From Ophiura sarsii (lineage: Eukaryota; Echinodermata; Ophiuroidea; Amphilepidida; Ophiuridae): a stretch of 64,000 nt of DNA. Positions within the stretch are counted from its first letter, which is position 1; each line of letters starts with the position of its first letter. A program made the position numbers and the translations under genes. The DNA lies in contig CM069452.1 of NCBI GenBank assembly GCA_035610835.1, forward strand, positions 23,627,121 through 23,691,120, given 5' to 3'. Shown in pieces: positions 1 through 11,600 of this stretch. The notes under the pieces were generated by a model, which made no database searches, had not been told where the DNA came from, and was given only the letters and a program-made list of their open reading frames with translations.

Positions 1-342
1 CAATGACTCATTCTAGTGAGTCAAGGGACTCAAATAAATGCATCAAATGACTCGAATAAATGCATTAAATGACTCAATTTGATCCACCACTGAGTAACTT
101 GACTCATTCAAATGAGTCAGGTGATCAATGCATGTTTCACATGACTCATTACTAGTGTATCATATGACTCATTTAAAGCATTAATGAGCCATTTGACTCA
201 TTGCTGGTGCATCATATGACTCATTTAAAGCATTAGTGGGTCAATTGACTCATTAGTGTTGAGTCATTTGACTCAGTAAATCGTTGAAGTGTCTCAGTAC
301 ACGGACAAACATAAGACTCATCAAAATGAGTCAACTGACTCA
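1..342. repeat. Repeat array rich in TGA(C/G)TCA (AP-1-type) sites
   Basis: Fourteen perfect TGACTCA/TGAGTCA heptamers start at 4, 17, 70, 100, 113, 142, 165, 194, 217, 246, 260, 269, 327 and 336. Several one-base variants lie between them. From 142 to 248 the spacing alternates 23 and 29 bases, giving a 52-bp unit seen twice. The array runs off the left edge, so its true length is unknown. TGAGTCA is the textbook AP-1 (Fos/Jun) site. Whether the array binds anything is inference. Confidence 0.85.
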
Positions 343-525
343 GTTAATATTTTCTGTGATTGGCAGGAAACACGTGCTAAGAGGATTGCATAACATAACA
401 ACAGGTAAATCACAATTTTGTTATTGCATAACTATGATACCGAAGACAATAACTTTAATTCCTGTGTAGATTGAAATATGTAGTTAGTATAAGGGGGGAA
501 GTGAGGAGAAGCAGTTAATATTATG

Positions 526-650
526 CATATTATGCGATCTTTTCCGAGTGAACGCCCGTTATCCTTGATTTTACTCTGGAAGCAGATTTTCATTTTTGAT
601 CATAAATCGTAAACTGTAAAGATCTTTTAAGTTACAGAGCAATACCCACT
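526..650. repeat. Partial copy of the 28107-28469 MITE family
   Basis: The segment from 'attatgcgatcttttcc' to 'gttacagagcaatac' follows the left arm of the MITE at 28107 in the same order: GATCTTTTCC, a cgccc block, a 'ggaagcagattt' block, 'gatcataaat' and 'agttacagagcaatac'. The right arm is missing. 343-525 and 651-880 hold nothing I recognise. Confidence 0.6.
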
Positions 651-894
651 TCCCCTTGTTTGGGCAAACAAAACCCTTTTTTTTATTTGGCCTAACAAAC
701 ATTATATCGTCTCTCCAGACCCTACCCTACAAAAATATATCTCATCATCCAATCCATGAAGGGTTGGTAGTTTTTCACATGTGGGCCAAAGTTTGCCTGT
801 CTTCCTTCTCCTTTCTGTCCGTTTTCTTTCCCTTTTCCCTTGCCTTCCCGATTTTCCTTTGACTTCCCGATTTTCCCGGTAACCTCTCTTTTCA

Positions 895-906
895 GGGGGG
901 GGGGGC
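895..906. repeat. Poly-G run
   Basis: A run of about a dozen G follows a pyrimidine-rich stretch (800-890). It is simple sequence and there is no gene around it. Confidence 0.8.
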
Positions 907-949
907 CTCTGGCCCTCGCCTGGCTACGCTACTGACATTGATGTGCTTT

Positions 950-2885
950 TGAGTTTTTATTCGCATGGGTATTATAAACATAGCTAATATCATCGCCTTC
1001 GGTTTGACACCAGTCCTAATTAAATAAAAGTTTATATATATATAAAAGCGATATTCTTCAAAACAATATTCCGATCTAAAACGAGTTGACAGTTATGTGA
1101 TGCTGCACCAAGACCATGAGAAAAACTCAGTTTCGGGACACCATGTCAATCCCCGCCCCTCAACATTTTCTGCCTCGACAGTACCGCCCCCACCCCCACC
1201 CCTCTTAAATTCCTGATTCGGCGGCTCCCGTAAGAAAAAACTGACCGATCTACCATACCTGAGAGGTCCGTTTGCCCGTAGAACATATGTAATTTGAGCC
1301 GTTTTGTAGAAAATGTGGAACAAATGCTATTTCTGTTTGGAATCTAATTAATACATTTCAATATGCATAATAATTTGTTTTTTTATTGTAGTTAAAATGC
1401 TAAAATATAGGTTTTTGGCATCTACATTTAAAATGGTAAATGTTATAAAATTAATAACAATTATTATAATTAAAACATTGGATATTAACTTGGATGCTTA
1501 GTAGGTAACATCTATTACTGGCATTGTGCTATAATTACAGTGGTGGACTTGTCTAGTTCATTATCTTATTTATAGTTCTTAACACTTTTGTTTTTTATAT
1601 TTTGTCCCTGATGAAGGGTGGTATATCCACTTGAAACGTCGGTCTTTATTGTTACCATATATATCCTGAGTAGTCTCAGATATATCTTTGTTGTTTTATT
1701 GCACAGCAATTTTCATTGCTTGTCCCAGTGCATTTCCGTTTGTTTAGTTTTTTTGTTATTTATCTGTTTTATCGCGTTATTCTCCCTTGTTATTACCTGT
1801 TTCCCCACACCCTGTTGGTATATCTTGCTTTTACTCTTAGCATTGGATATATAATTCAAGTGTAATATCAGTCATTTGTTGAAAATATGGAACAAACGCT
1901 ATTTTAATTTAAATCTAAAAACTTGTTTTTACTCCATTTTGTATTCCTGGTTTCTGTTTCGTTTATATTGGTATCATTATAAAAGCGGACATAACCTTCC
2001 ATTTGATTGACACCAATCATTGAAAAATTGAATATTTGACAAGAAACAATAATTATGATCTTAAACGAGTCGAAATTACCGTTTTACAGTGAAACCGACC
2101 AACGATGCCTCGCAATTGACATAAATGACAATGACAACACCATATTCCCAATAAAGTCAAGTTTAGTGATGAATATTTAATATAATGATCAATTTGGTAA
2201 AATAACCTCATCTGCGTATTCCTCATTTCTGTATTTAATCAGTGTGTATACACTTTGTACATACTCTTAGCTTTATCTGTATGTAAACAAATTATTCACC
2301 AGGCATGAAACCCAGGGAACACGCATTTGAATTTACCGCGTCAGCTGGACATTATGCCATAATAGGTGCATTCATGCACGGTAATTCACACAAGTCCTGT
2401 TCGGGTTCATTAAACCAGTCCCCTATAATGTGCTTGTTTATATCCTATATAGGTAATATGTATAACACTTTGAAATAAAGGGGATTCTTGCTCTGTTGCT
2501 TTGTAGAATAAAATTGCTATAAAATACGATTTGAATTATCGAAGCATTTTTTGTTTTTCCTCTATATTATTTAAATGTTATATGAGCAGTTTTTCAGAAC
2601 ATATGGGACAGATGCTGTTTTATTTTGAATCTTAAATTAATACCTAATTAAATAACTATTTCGAAATTTGATCAAAAATTGCTAAAAATTGCTGCGTTTT
2701 CAATCACAATTCTGATATTCGAGATTTATACTCGCATATATTCGTATCATATTAAAGCTTACATCCTCATCTTTCATTTGGCACCAGTCATGATGAAATA
2801 ACATGTTTAAAAATAGAAATATCCTGAAAAACAATATTGTGGTGAAAAACGGATTAAAATGACAGTTTTTGGGCAAAACTTCACA
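950..2885 (+). repeat. Three diverged direct copies of one dispersed repeat
   Basis: Blocks near 960-1340, 1870-2100 and 2585-2885 share ordered landmarks. These are a 'gtatNNTATTATAAA'-like start, a 'ttgacaccagtc' or 'ttggcaccagtc' box, an 'aaaacaatatt' box, 'aaacgagttgacagt' and similar, and 'tggaacaaaygctatttt'. The copies differ by many substitutions and indels, so they are old. No coding potential is visible in them. 2890-3225 shows nothing further. Confidence 0.55.
1608..1655 (+). other. Hammerhead-like core motif (CTGATGA..GAAAC..GTC)
   Basis: CTGATGA at 1608 is followed by a short stem (GTGG/CCAC around 1617-1630) and then GAAACGTCGGTC at 1633. This is the order of a hammerhead ribozyme core with a minimal stem III, as known from Penelope-like and related repeats. 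I could not find a convincing stem I: the bases after GTC do not pair well with those before CTGATGA. It is probably a decayed relic of a retroelement end. Confidence 0.35.
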
Positions 2886-3228
2886 CTAAATCAAGATATA
2901 GAATTTGCCAACACCCCACATCCTATGCAGTGTCATATATATTGATGATTCCACTTCCACACGGTTGGCATTGCTCTAACAAAAAATGCCGTTGAGATTT
3001 TTTCTGAGCATATTTTTTAATGCTGGCAGGCTGTCTGATACACTACCACATCAATCCGTCCGTCCATACGTCTGATAAACATGACAAGGAAACCATAGAT
3101 AATTGTGGCAGCACCCGATATCGATATGTCCGAGCACGAACAATTCAGTCATTTGACGATTTAAACGTGCGCTCTCGCGCTTCAGAATGAAAATCTTAAG
3201 AGAATATCAACACCATCAGTATGAGGGA

Positions 3229-3580
3229 AAGTACAAACAAATTATTTCAGGTAATCTTTCTCCAGCACAAAAGAAGTTAAATATATACGCTGCCAAGTGA
3301 TGGAAAGTACAAACGGATTATTTCAGGTAATCTTTCTCCAGCACTATCGCAAATACGCTGCGAAAGTAACAAAACGTACAAACAAATTATTTTAGATAAT
3401 CTTTCTCCAGCACTATCGCTAATACGCTGCGAGAGTAACAGAAAGTACAAACAAATTATTTCAGTACAAAGGATAACGAAAATAATTGTACCAACAACAA
3501 CAAAAATTGGCAAATTTGCAGAGAAGTTAATCGTAAATACGCTGTGAAAGACTTATAGGTAATCTTTCTCCAGCGCATAA
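3229..3580. repeat. Minisatellite of about 70 bp, 4-5 units
   Basis: The unit 'gtacaaacaaattatttcag' - 'gtaatctttctccagcac' - 'aatacgctgcgaaagtaac' recurs from 3229 to 3440. Broken units follow to 3580, including 'aatctttctccagcgc' near 3561. Units vary by substitutions and short indels. Reading frames across it are short. Confidence 0.75.
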
Positions 3581-4049
3581 GCGAAAACAAAAACAAACAA
3601 AAACAAACAAAAAAGGAAACCTTTTATAGCAAACCGTAGAGATGTAAATTGTTTAACGACATTGATGCAATGATAAACCGTGTATGACGTTTACATTAAT
3701 CCAAAAGATGTGTTTACGAAAACGATTTTTTTTTCTTTTTTTCTTTTTTTTGTTGTTGAAAAAGTAGTGTTATTCGTGACATTTAAATAAGAATTACATT
3801 GTTTAGCAACATATGAACAACTTTTGGGTGAGAGCCCTATCATATAAACGCAAACATTACGGAATAAAAGCATTTTAAAACCCTAAATGTATAGGCCTAT
3901 GATAGTAGTATGTTGAACTAAAGACAAAAAAAAATCGATCGAGTATTGTTGTCGCGGTATGTGCTTACAGATGAAAAGTGCCCATTTCCATTGTTGCAGT
4001 AACTCCTATTGATCATGCGTAGTTAAAGTATAGTTTTAATAGTGGGATG

Positions 4050-6480
4050 TATGTATTAGACCACTAGACACTCATATATTTTGTATTTTTGATTTATACC
4101 TTAATCCAAGATGGCCACTAAAATGGCCGCCAAAAATGGTAAAATTTCATAAATTGACATATAGGGGAATATGGGGCAACTGGACCGTGGGGCAAGTGGT
4201 CCGAAATGAAGGATTTTGTAATTGTATGGGCATACTGCTTTCTTTTGAACAATACGACTTTTGTTGATACTTGACATATATCTTTACCTTCTACAAATCA
4301 AAACATTTGGAACTTTAGGGTATTTACACATGTGATTTTTCTCCATATCTTTGAAGCTAACTCCTTGAGTGACTGATTGAAAATTCACAGATAGTATGGG
4401 CGATATATGAAGATGGGTTTAGATCATGTTTAATGTACTTTATATGATTGACAGATATGCAACAGTAAATATATACATGCAGTACAGTCGTCTTAAGATA
4501 CTAGGTGCATATTGCATTTGATGGGTGCTATATTGTAGTGTGCTTAGGGACTTTCCGAAATATGATTAAAACCATAGGTTGTGGTTGAAATGACCGTAAA
4601 ATGGCGCATATTGCTAATTTGTGACATTGGTGGTTTGGATTTCCGATCAATATTATCATTTAAAGAATGCTTCAACTTAAATCATTATCACGGGTATTCA
4701 TTTGGTAGAGTTATTAGTTCATGAATTTGCAAATAACAAAGTACACCATTTCTTACTTATCTAAAGACACTCGTCTACTTGTAGGACCCGTACGCCGTAA
4801 TATTTGCGAATTCAAAGATACTCACTGGCTACAGAAATCTGTGTAATGGCTTAAAACAAAAATGCAGTTTTGCCTTTTTTTCTAAAATGTATTGGAGTTA
4901 TTGATTATTATGACAAATGGTGGTATGTTTTAAAACATTTTGGCGTAAAATTTATTACGTCACAGGCGTGTTTTAATAACGTTTCATCTCGACAAAGTGC
5001 TACGTCATTTGTTGGGGTAAGTGGTCCGAAGGGGTGTGGGGCAACTGGACCGCCTGCAAAAACGTAATCAAAATTGTAAAATTCATTTTGAAAATGAGTT
5101 GTTAGTGTCAATAAAACATGACTCGGTATTGAAATGTGAATAGAATATTCTTAGACATTTTGGGCATTTCGGGTCTAATACCACTATTTCTGATATTGAA
5201 GGATTACAATATGACATGAAATTGCTTTAGAATGGTTTAAAACCACGGTATTATGAATTACATCTTTATTATATTTTGAATGGTGTCTGTAAAGGTATTT
5301 GCTATGACGAAATATCATGATTTATGTATTTTATCCACTGCTTTTTGTGTATATCAACCGTTGGGTCATCATTGTCATATTGACTAACTTCCCCTGTAAC
5401 ATGAAAAGCTGGCTAAATATCAAGATGGTTTATTATAAGTACTAAATGATGATTATATGAAGTAAATAAAATCATTAAAGAAAGGGGTATATATAGACAA
5501 ATGTATGGGGCGTCTGAATATCGCAACCATGTAACCATTTAACTAGGTTCATACCGTTTTATCTATAATAAACGTGCAGTCGAAAATTGCGCTTGCTTTG
5601 TACACCATTAGTATTACTGCTTTTTACACGTTAACCACGAAAACTGTATAAAACATGGGTTTCATGAGACCTGTATCATTTTTACACGTTAAATAATATG
5701 GAAATGAGTTTGTAAAGAAAATACTGCTTAGTTACCGTGTTGTCAATCAATGATTTCTGTGTATTCTAACCGTTGGAACATATAGGACCAGTTGCCCCAA
5801 CGATGGGGTAACTGGACCGTGCCAAGTAAAGTTTTTAGTTGGTGGTAATTGGCCTTTTGTTTGGATATTTTTAAACATTGATTATATGTTATATGTAAAC
5901 AGTTACATGGGTGATATTTTCATAGCAATTCCATAAATATTTACACGAGCTTTAAGCTTTTATATCATGAAATATGCTTAAACGGTCCAGTTGCCCCACC
6001 CTCCCTATCAACCAAGATGAAAAATCAGAATATAACTTTAACAATCACATGTAGGCCTATGTGTTAGACCACTAGAAACTAATATCCAGTATTTTGCTTT
6101 GTTAACATAATTTAAATTCAAAATGGCCGCCAAAATGATGGTCAAAATTCCATAAAATGGCACAATATCAAACAAAATGTATGCTGAAAACATTGGTTTA
6201 ACAATGGGATATATGTAACTCATGGCCAGTGTGTTTGCTTTGTGAACATACTTAAAATCCCAAATGGCTGCCAAAACGGGTCTCCATAATGGGTCCCAAA
6301 ATGGCTGCAAAGAATTTAACTAAAATGTATGGTTAAAATAACAATTGGATGTATCTAGTAGACCACTAGTAACTCTTATCCAGTATTTTTGCTCTGTAAT
6401 AACATACTTTTAAACCAAGATGGCCGCCAGAATGGCCGCTGAGAACCCAAAAATAGTCTATAATAGTGTATATTGTATCT
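4050..6480. repeat. Dispersed repeat with 'agatggccgcca' boxes, interrupted by an insertion
   Basis: The phrase 'ttagaccactagaaact' followed by 'ttgtatttt', 'aaccaagatggccgcca' and 'aaatggcc' appears at 4055-4145, 6060-6145 and 6350-6445, with a weaker copy at 6200-6280. The second and third copies lie to the right of the element at 4163-6007, which appears to have landed inside this repeat. The 'aagatggc' core resembles a YY1-type site, but that is a remark and not evidence of function. Confidence 0.6.
4163..6007. mobile_element. Non-autonomous inverted-repeat element with seven 14-mer motifs
   Basis: The left end AGGGGAATATGGGGCAACTG and the right end, read inward as AGGGAGGGTGGGGCAACTG, form terminal inverted repeats of about 28 bp. 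A 14-mer, GGGGYAASTGGWCC or its complement, occurs at 4173, 4189, 5014, 5038, 5785, 5805 and 5985. The first two and last two or three lie near the ends, and one pair sits in the middle. No transposase-like reading frame exists inside, so it is non-autonomous. The target duplication is at best an AT/TA dinucleotide. The superfamily is not assigned. Confidence 0.75.
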
Positions 6481-6588
6481 CATTCACCAAATAGTATGTT
6501 CTAAACTGCTAAACTATTGCTTTTAGATATGAGACCCACCTCTGTCTGTGACAATTTTGATGGCTGCCAGATGGTTAAGTTGATGTAA

Positions 6589-7286
6589 AGGGGGGACTTA
6601 AGGAAGTTTTTGATTTGATTTTTTTAATTTTGTGAGTGCTGTAATTATTGAACTATTAATAAAATGTATATAAAAGTATACATTTTTGGAAAGGAAATGA
6701 ATCAGAGAATCCAAATTAGGCGTCAATTTTGACCCAAAAAGTAGATTTTTTGAGAAAATCACAAAATTCACTTTTTTGACCCAATTTTTTTTGAACAAAG
6801 CTAACAAAAAATAATTTTTAGTAAAAATGGCCAAATAACTTTAAAATGATGTTAAGACACTAATGAAGGGACGATTATTTTTATTGTTAAACCTATTCTA
6901 ATATTTTTGAAAATTTTGACCAAAAAGTGCCAAAAAACGTGAAAAAATGGATTTTTAATTTTTTTTCAAAATTTCAAAAAATATTGGATTACATTTAAAA
7001 AAAAAAAATTCGTCCCTCCAGTAGTTTCTTAACATCATCATCAAGTGATTTGGACATTTTTAACTCAAAATTATGTTTGTTAGCCATGTTCAAAAAAATT
7101 GGGTCAAAAAAGTGATTTTTTGTGATTTTCTCAAAAAATCAACATTTTTGGTCAAAAATGATACCAAATTTGGATTCTCTGATCCATTTCCTTTCCAAAA
7201 ATGTATACTTTTATATACATTTGAGTCATGGTTCAATAATTACAGCACTAACAAAATTCAACAAAAAACTTCCTTAAGTCCCCCCT
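6589..7286. mobile_element. Foldback MITE, ~700 bp, TAA target duplication
   Basis: The ends AAGGGGGGACTTAAGGAAGT and its complement are inverted. The arms (6589-6890 and about 7005-7286) pair over nearly their whole length, with shared blocks such as 'gggacgaat', 'gttaagaaac', 'ttgggtcaaaaa' and 'ggaaaggaaatg'. TAA flanks both ends (6586-6588, 7287-7289), which is typical of PIF/Harbinger-like elements. The short reading frames inside are arm sequence and not genes. Confidence 0.8.
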
Positions 7287-7289
7287 TAA

Positions 7290-8631
7290 ATGACCTAAAA
7301 CAAGTGTTTTGTATTGTAAATGCCTATACTATTATGTCTATGTAATACCAATACCCCCAAATATAATGGGACAGCATTCACTATAAGCCTAGGGGCTGTA
7401 AATCTAGTTTTAAGTATTTAAAAATATCAAAGATGCTCTGCCGTTAACGGCATTGAGCACTTTTTCCAATGGCTAGTCTAACCGCCAGAAACGGTTGTCA
7501 ATAATTACGCTCCTGATTCATCAGTTGAGCACTTTTTTATATCTTTTGATAATGTGTATTGACCTCTTTTGGAATATAATGTTGCTCTGACCGTAACGAA
7601 AATGACTAATTTTATTGCTAAAATAGACCAACTTTGACAAACAAATGAACCTTAAAATGCCTCTAAAATGATATAGAATAATAAAATATTATTCAGATTA
7701 CTTTTGCATCAAGTAAGAAACTAGTTATTGCACGCTATTAATTTGAGTAAAAGTCACACAATTAATGTTCTTGACGATGTGAGATATTGCAATATTCATT
7801 ATAAAAAAAATTGTCAATTTTAATCAAACCTCATTATTTATTCATAAGCTAATTAACATATTATTTGCATAATTAATTAATTGTTTATTATATTTGTTTG
7901 CAAGCCGAAGCTTAGTCTGCTCTATCCAATGATTTGCTAATTGCTTGCATGTTTTCTCAATACTGCATTGAATTGATACAGTGATCGTCTATTACCTTCT
8001 GAAATAAACCAATTTTTGTGATTTTAGATTAATAATAGGGTAACGAAAGAAGCACAAATTTAATGTTAGTTAAATTCGCACTCATTTACAGTTTGCTGAC
8101 GTCTTGTTGGAAGCATGAGTATAATAATCTTGGTACAATGCAAAACCCGGTCTGAGTGCATGATGTACATGTACATTATATATACATGTACGTTCATGCA
8201 CATTATATATACATGTACGTTCATGCATGGTGGTGGTGGCGGTGTTTTGTGTTATTTTAAGAAAGTCAACCCCGGGTCAACCCTCCGTGGCTCTATACAT
8301 AGAGCAATAATTCAATGAATAACTTGAGCTTTTGATAGGAATCGGACAAAAGTGTTTATATTATGTTCACCAACTGTCTGGTTCACTGCGAAAATAGAAT
8401 TTCTCCAATGCTGATTCCCGTGCTGATTACCTCGGGAGCAGGGCAAGCAGTGCAGCAGTGGTAGTGAGTTGTAGTATCTATAAGGTCGAGACGGAAATCT
8501 GTTTTTGACATGGTTTAAAAGTGAACAAAGCCTGTAAAGGATTTCTACATATTGTACAGTATGTAGTATCGATTCCGTGTAATTGATACCACCAACGTAC
8601 AGTCGGATATCATCCCTGATGCTCTTCACCC
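7290..8631. other. Intergenic / presumed 5' flank of the FN3 gene
   Basis: I see no gene here. It is AT-rich up to about 8100. At 8165-8227 a unit 'cattatatatacatgtacgt' plus 'tcatgca' is tandemly doubled, followed by a GGT-rich stretch. The promoter of the FN3 receptor should lie here, but I could not identify a convincing TATA box or start site. Confidence 0.4.
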
Positions 8632-8698
8632 ATGATGTTACTTGTATATCTGCTCGTCGTAACAAGCTATGTTCCGGCAGGGTCACGTGCACAGGTTG
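8632..8698 (+). CDS. FN3 receptor exon 1: signal peptide
   Basis: Tandem in-frame ATGs at 8632 and 8635 open MMLLVYLLVVTSYVPAGSRA, a short hydrophobic core ending in small residues as expected of a secretion signal. An in-frame TGA at 8617 bars extension upstream. The exon ends at a perfect donor, G|GTAAGT (8699), in phase 1, matching all later domain exons. No minus-strand gene is likely here despite an open frame. Confidence 0.7.
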
Positions 8699-11600
8699 GT
8701 AAGTTGCTAATAAGGAGCATGGAAGTGTTAGGAGGTAGTTACAATTTAAAAGAATAAATCCTTACAAAACCTCGTTAGTCGACGTGAATGAAAAAATCTC
8801 TTAAAGTATAACTTCACTTGTATCGTGTTTTCCTTCATATTAATTAGCCCGTGTGACTATTAACCTTTGAATATTATTTGCTGTTAACATTTTATTTGCA
8901 GATGTCAATCCTACAACTACAATAACAGTAGATAATATTTTCAGCACAAATATCAGTTACTCGTGGAACAAGGTATCATGTCCCTCATGTCCCGGAGGCA
9001 TCATGGGATACTCATGGAGACTACTGCAATCTGGGGTAGAGATTCGTAATGACACAACAGTAGGTGATAATGAAAGGACAGTGACTATCCGTGGATTGAT
9101 GCCGTGTACTGAGTATGAATTCAGTGTAGCAGGGGTATATGCTGATGGGATAGGGAGTTATAGTGATGGAAGGGCAGCAACTACTGCAGGAGAGGGTAAT
9201 CATTTACTAAAGTATTTCATTTCATTTCACATTACGCTACAAGGCCCGCTTAGCAGCGCTATGAATTGCTGCCCTAAAAACCGGCACCAAATTTAAATAT
9301 TTGCCTTCATCAAAGCTGGTTGCTATATGACATAATTCTCGTATGCAACCAACCGGCTGTATTGCAACGCCCATTGAGTAGTATAAACGCGTGAGCGTGG
9401 ATGTAATTTGCAACATAATGGAAAATCACCTATGCAGTTCGCAAGAAGTACTGCTCGTACATGCCCCGAATTTAAATATACAATCAGGCAATCCTCTCGT
9501 AGTAATTGATAACAATAGGTTTACCAGACCGAATTAATAGCGCTCCTAAGCGGGCAATTTATGTCATGACCATTTATTTATTTAAACTAATATATTAACT
9601 AGTTTTATTTACAATGGGTTCATCATGTTAATTGGTTTTTTCAATTAACAAATCATTTCAATTAGTATGATAATGATAAAGGACGATACCTGGGCGATTG
9701 CATTGATAAAGACGAATGACAGTAATTTTTGAATGCTTTTTATTAAAGGCTGTGCCAAGATTGAATGTTTTATTAAAGGCTGTACCAAGATTGAATGCTT
9801 TTATTAAAGGCTGTGCCAAGATTGAATGCTTTTTATTAAAGGCTGTGCCAAGATTGAATGCTTTTTATTAAAGGCTGTGCCATGATTGAATGCTTTTTAT
9901 TAAAGGCTGTGACAAGATTGAATGCTTTTTATTAAAGGCTGTGCCAAGATTGAATGCTTTTTATTAAAGGCTGTGCCAAGATTGAATTCTTTTTATTAAA
10001 GGCTGTGCCAAGATTGAATGCTTTTTATTAAAGGCTGTGCCAAGATTGAATGCTTTTTATTAAAGGCTGTGCCAAGATTGAATGCTTTTTATTAAAGGCT
10101 GTGCCAAGATTGAATGCTTTTTATTAAAGGCTGTGCCAAGATTGAATGCTTTTTATTAAAGGCTGTGCCAAGATATGTGTTTCCAAGGAGTACCACTGAA
10201 TACCTTTTTCTTTTGATTTCCCATTTAATTTGCAGCACCTGGTGTGGTTGGTAACTTAAACAGTGATTTCTTTGGGTCCTCAATCTTCATCACGTGGGAG
10301 TTTCCATCCAGCTCTTGTGCACCAACCAACTATACTGTAGAATACAGACTGACTAATCGCGACCAATGTGAACCTGTCATGGATGGACCACGGGTGATAG
10401 CTAGCACTGTAACTGGTCAATTATACGCTCTCATCGATGATCTGCTTCCATACTCAACGTATGAATTGTATGTGTATGCTGTCAATAGCTATGGACAAGG
10501 ACCTGGTACAAAGGTTACAACAAGGACCGTTAGGGATAGTGAGTATCTGCATCAAAGTAATTATGTGATATCTAAAGTGTACCAAGGGACACACAAGTTC
10601 AAAATAATGTTTGTGTTATTTCTTTTGCATCCTTCAAATTTGAGACAGTCATGGTCCGTCCGAATCAATAAATAGTGCGTCACAAAATTGACTTCGGGTA
10701 CCGTCATTGTAAAGCAAAGGTCCGTCATAATTGTGAAACGGGGGTGCGTCATGGTGCGATTCCCGGGGGTCGCATAGTCATGATAGTGCGTCATACCACT
10801 GACATGTGCAATACCCTTAAATAAGTTTACCAAAATATTGAAATTGGTTAACAACATTATTTGCAAACACAAATAAAAAGTGTCTTCAGAACATTTCATT
10901 TCTGCTATATTTTAATTTACTATGGTAGAAGGGGTACAGTATCCTAATTTATTAAAGTATGCAATGTTTTAAACACGTGTGTGTCAATATTGCCTCGTTT
11001 ACTATGCCAGTTTCACAATAGATTTTTTGATTCACCCTGTATGTACATACTATACAACGCTAAATTACAGTATACTTTTTTCAGTTCCCTCAGCAGCACC
11101 TGCTAATGTGAGAGTCACCTCTACTAGCCTGGATAGTCTACGATTCTCTTGGGATGAGGTGCCATGTGGAAGCAGACATGGTGTCATACACGGGTACCAG
11201 TACCAGCTCCTGTATCTCGATGGTGCAACTGCATCAATAGACTACACAACAGACAGAACGGTTACCATCATGTCTGGTCTGTCACCTTGTACAACCTATA
11301 TATTTCAAATCAGAGCTCGTAACTCCCACGGTTACTCCAATACTACATGGAGTGATGACATTGAAGCAGTAACTGCAGATGCAGGTAAATCGTCTCCAAT
11401 TGAAGAACAACTCAATTTCATGTTTAAAGATAGGCCATCACAAAACAAAACTACCCAGATAATGACGAGGTATCTCCCAGGGAGGTGGGTGGGTACTTAG
11501 TGGATATAAGGTTACTGGGATGTTCCGTCAAATAGGTTCCCATTTTGCACCCGTCTGGACTCCTTTTCATAGCCATTTTTGGTAAATGTAAGGGTGTACA

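Noticed and set aside
6598..7345. Two 78-90-codon frames with similar peptides on opposite strands
   Set aside because: They are the two arms of the foldback MITE translated in opposite directions.
8312..8692. 126-codon minus-strand frame
   Set aside because: It overlaps the signal-peptide exon of the FN3 gene, has no recognisable domain, and is explained as a chance frame.
9725..10175. CRISPR-like 32-bp repeats
   Set aside because: The units abut with no spacers, so it is an ordinary minisatellite.
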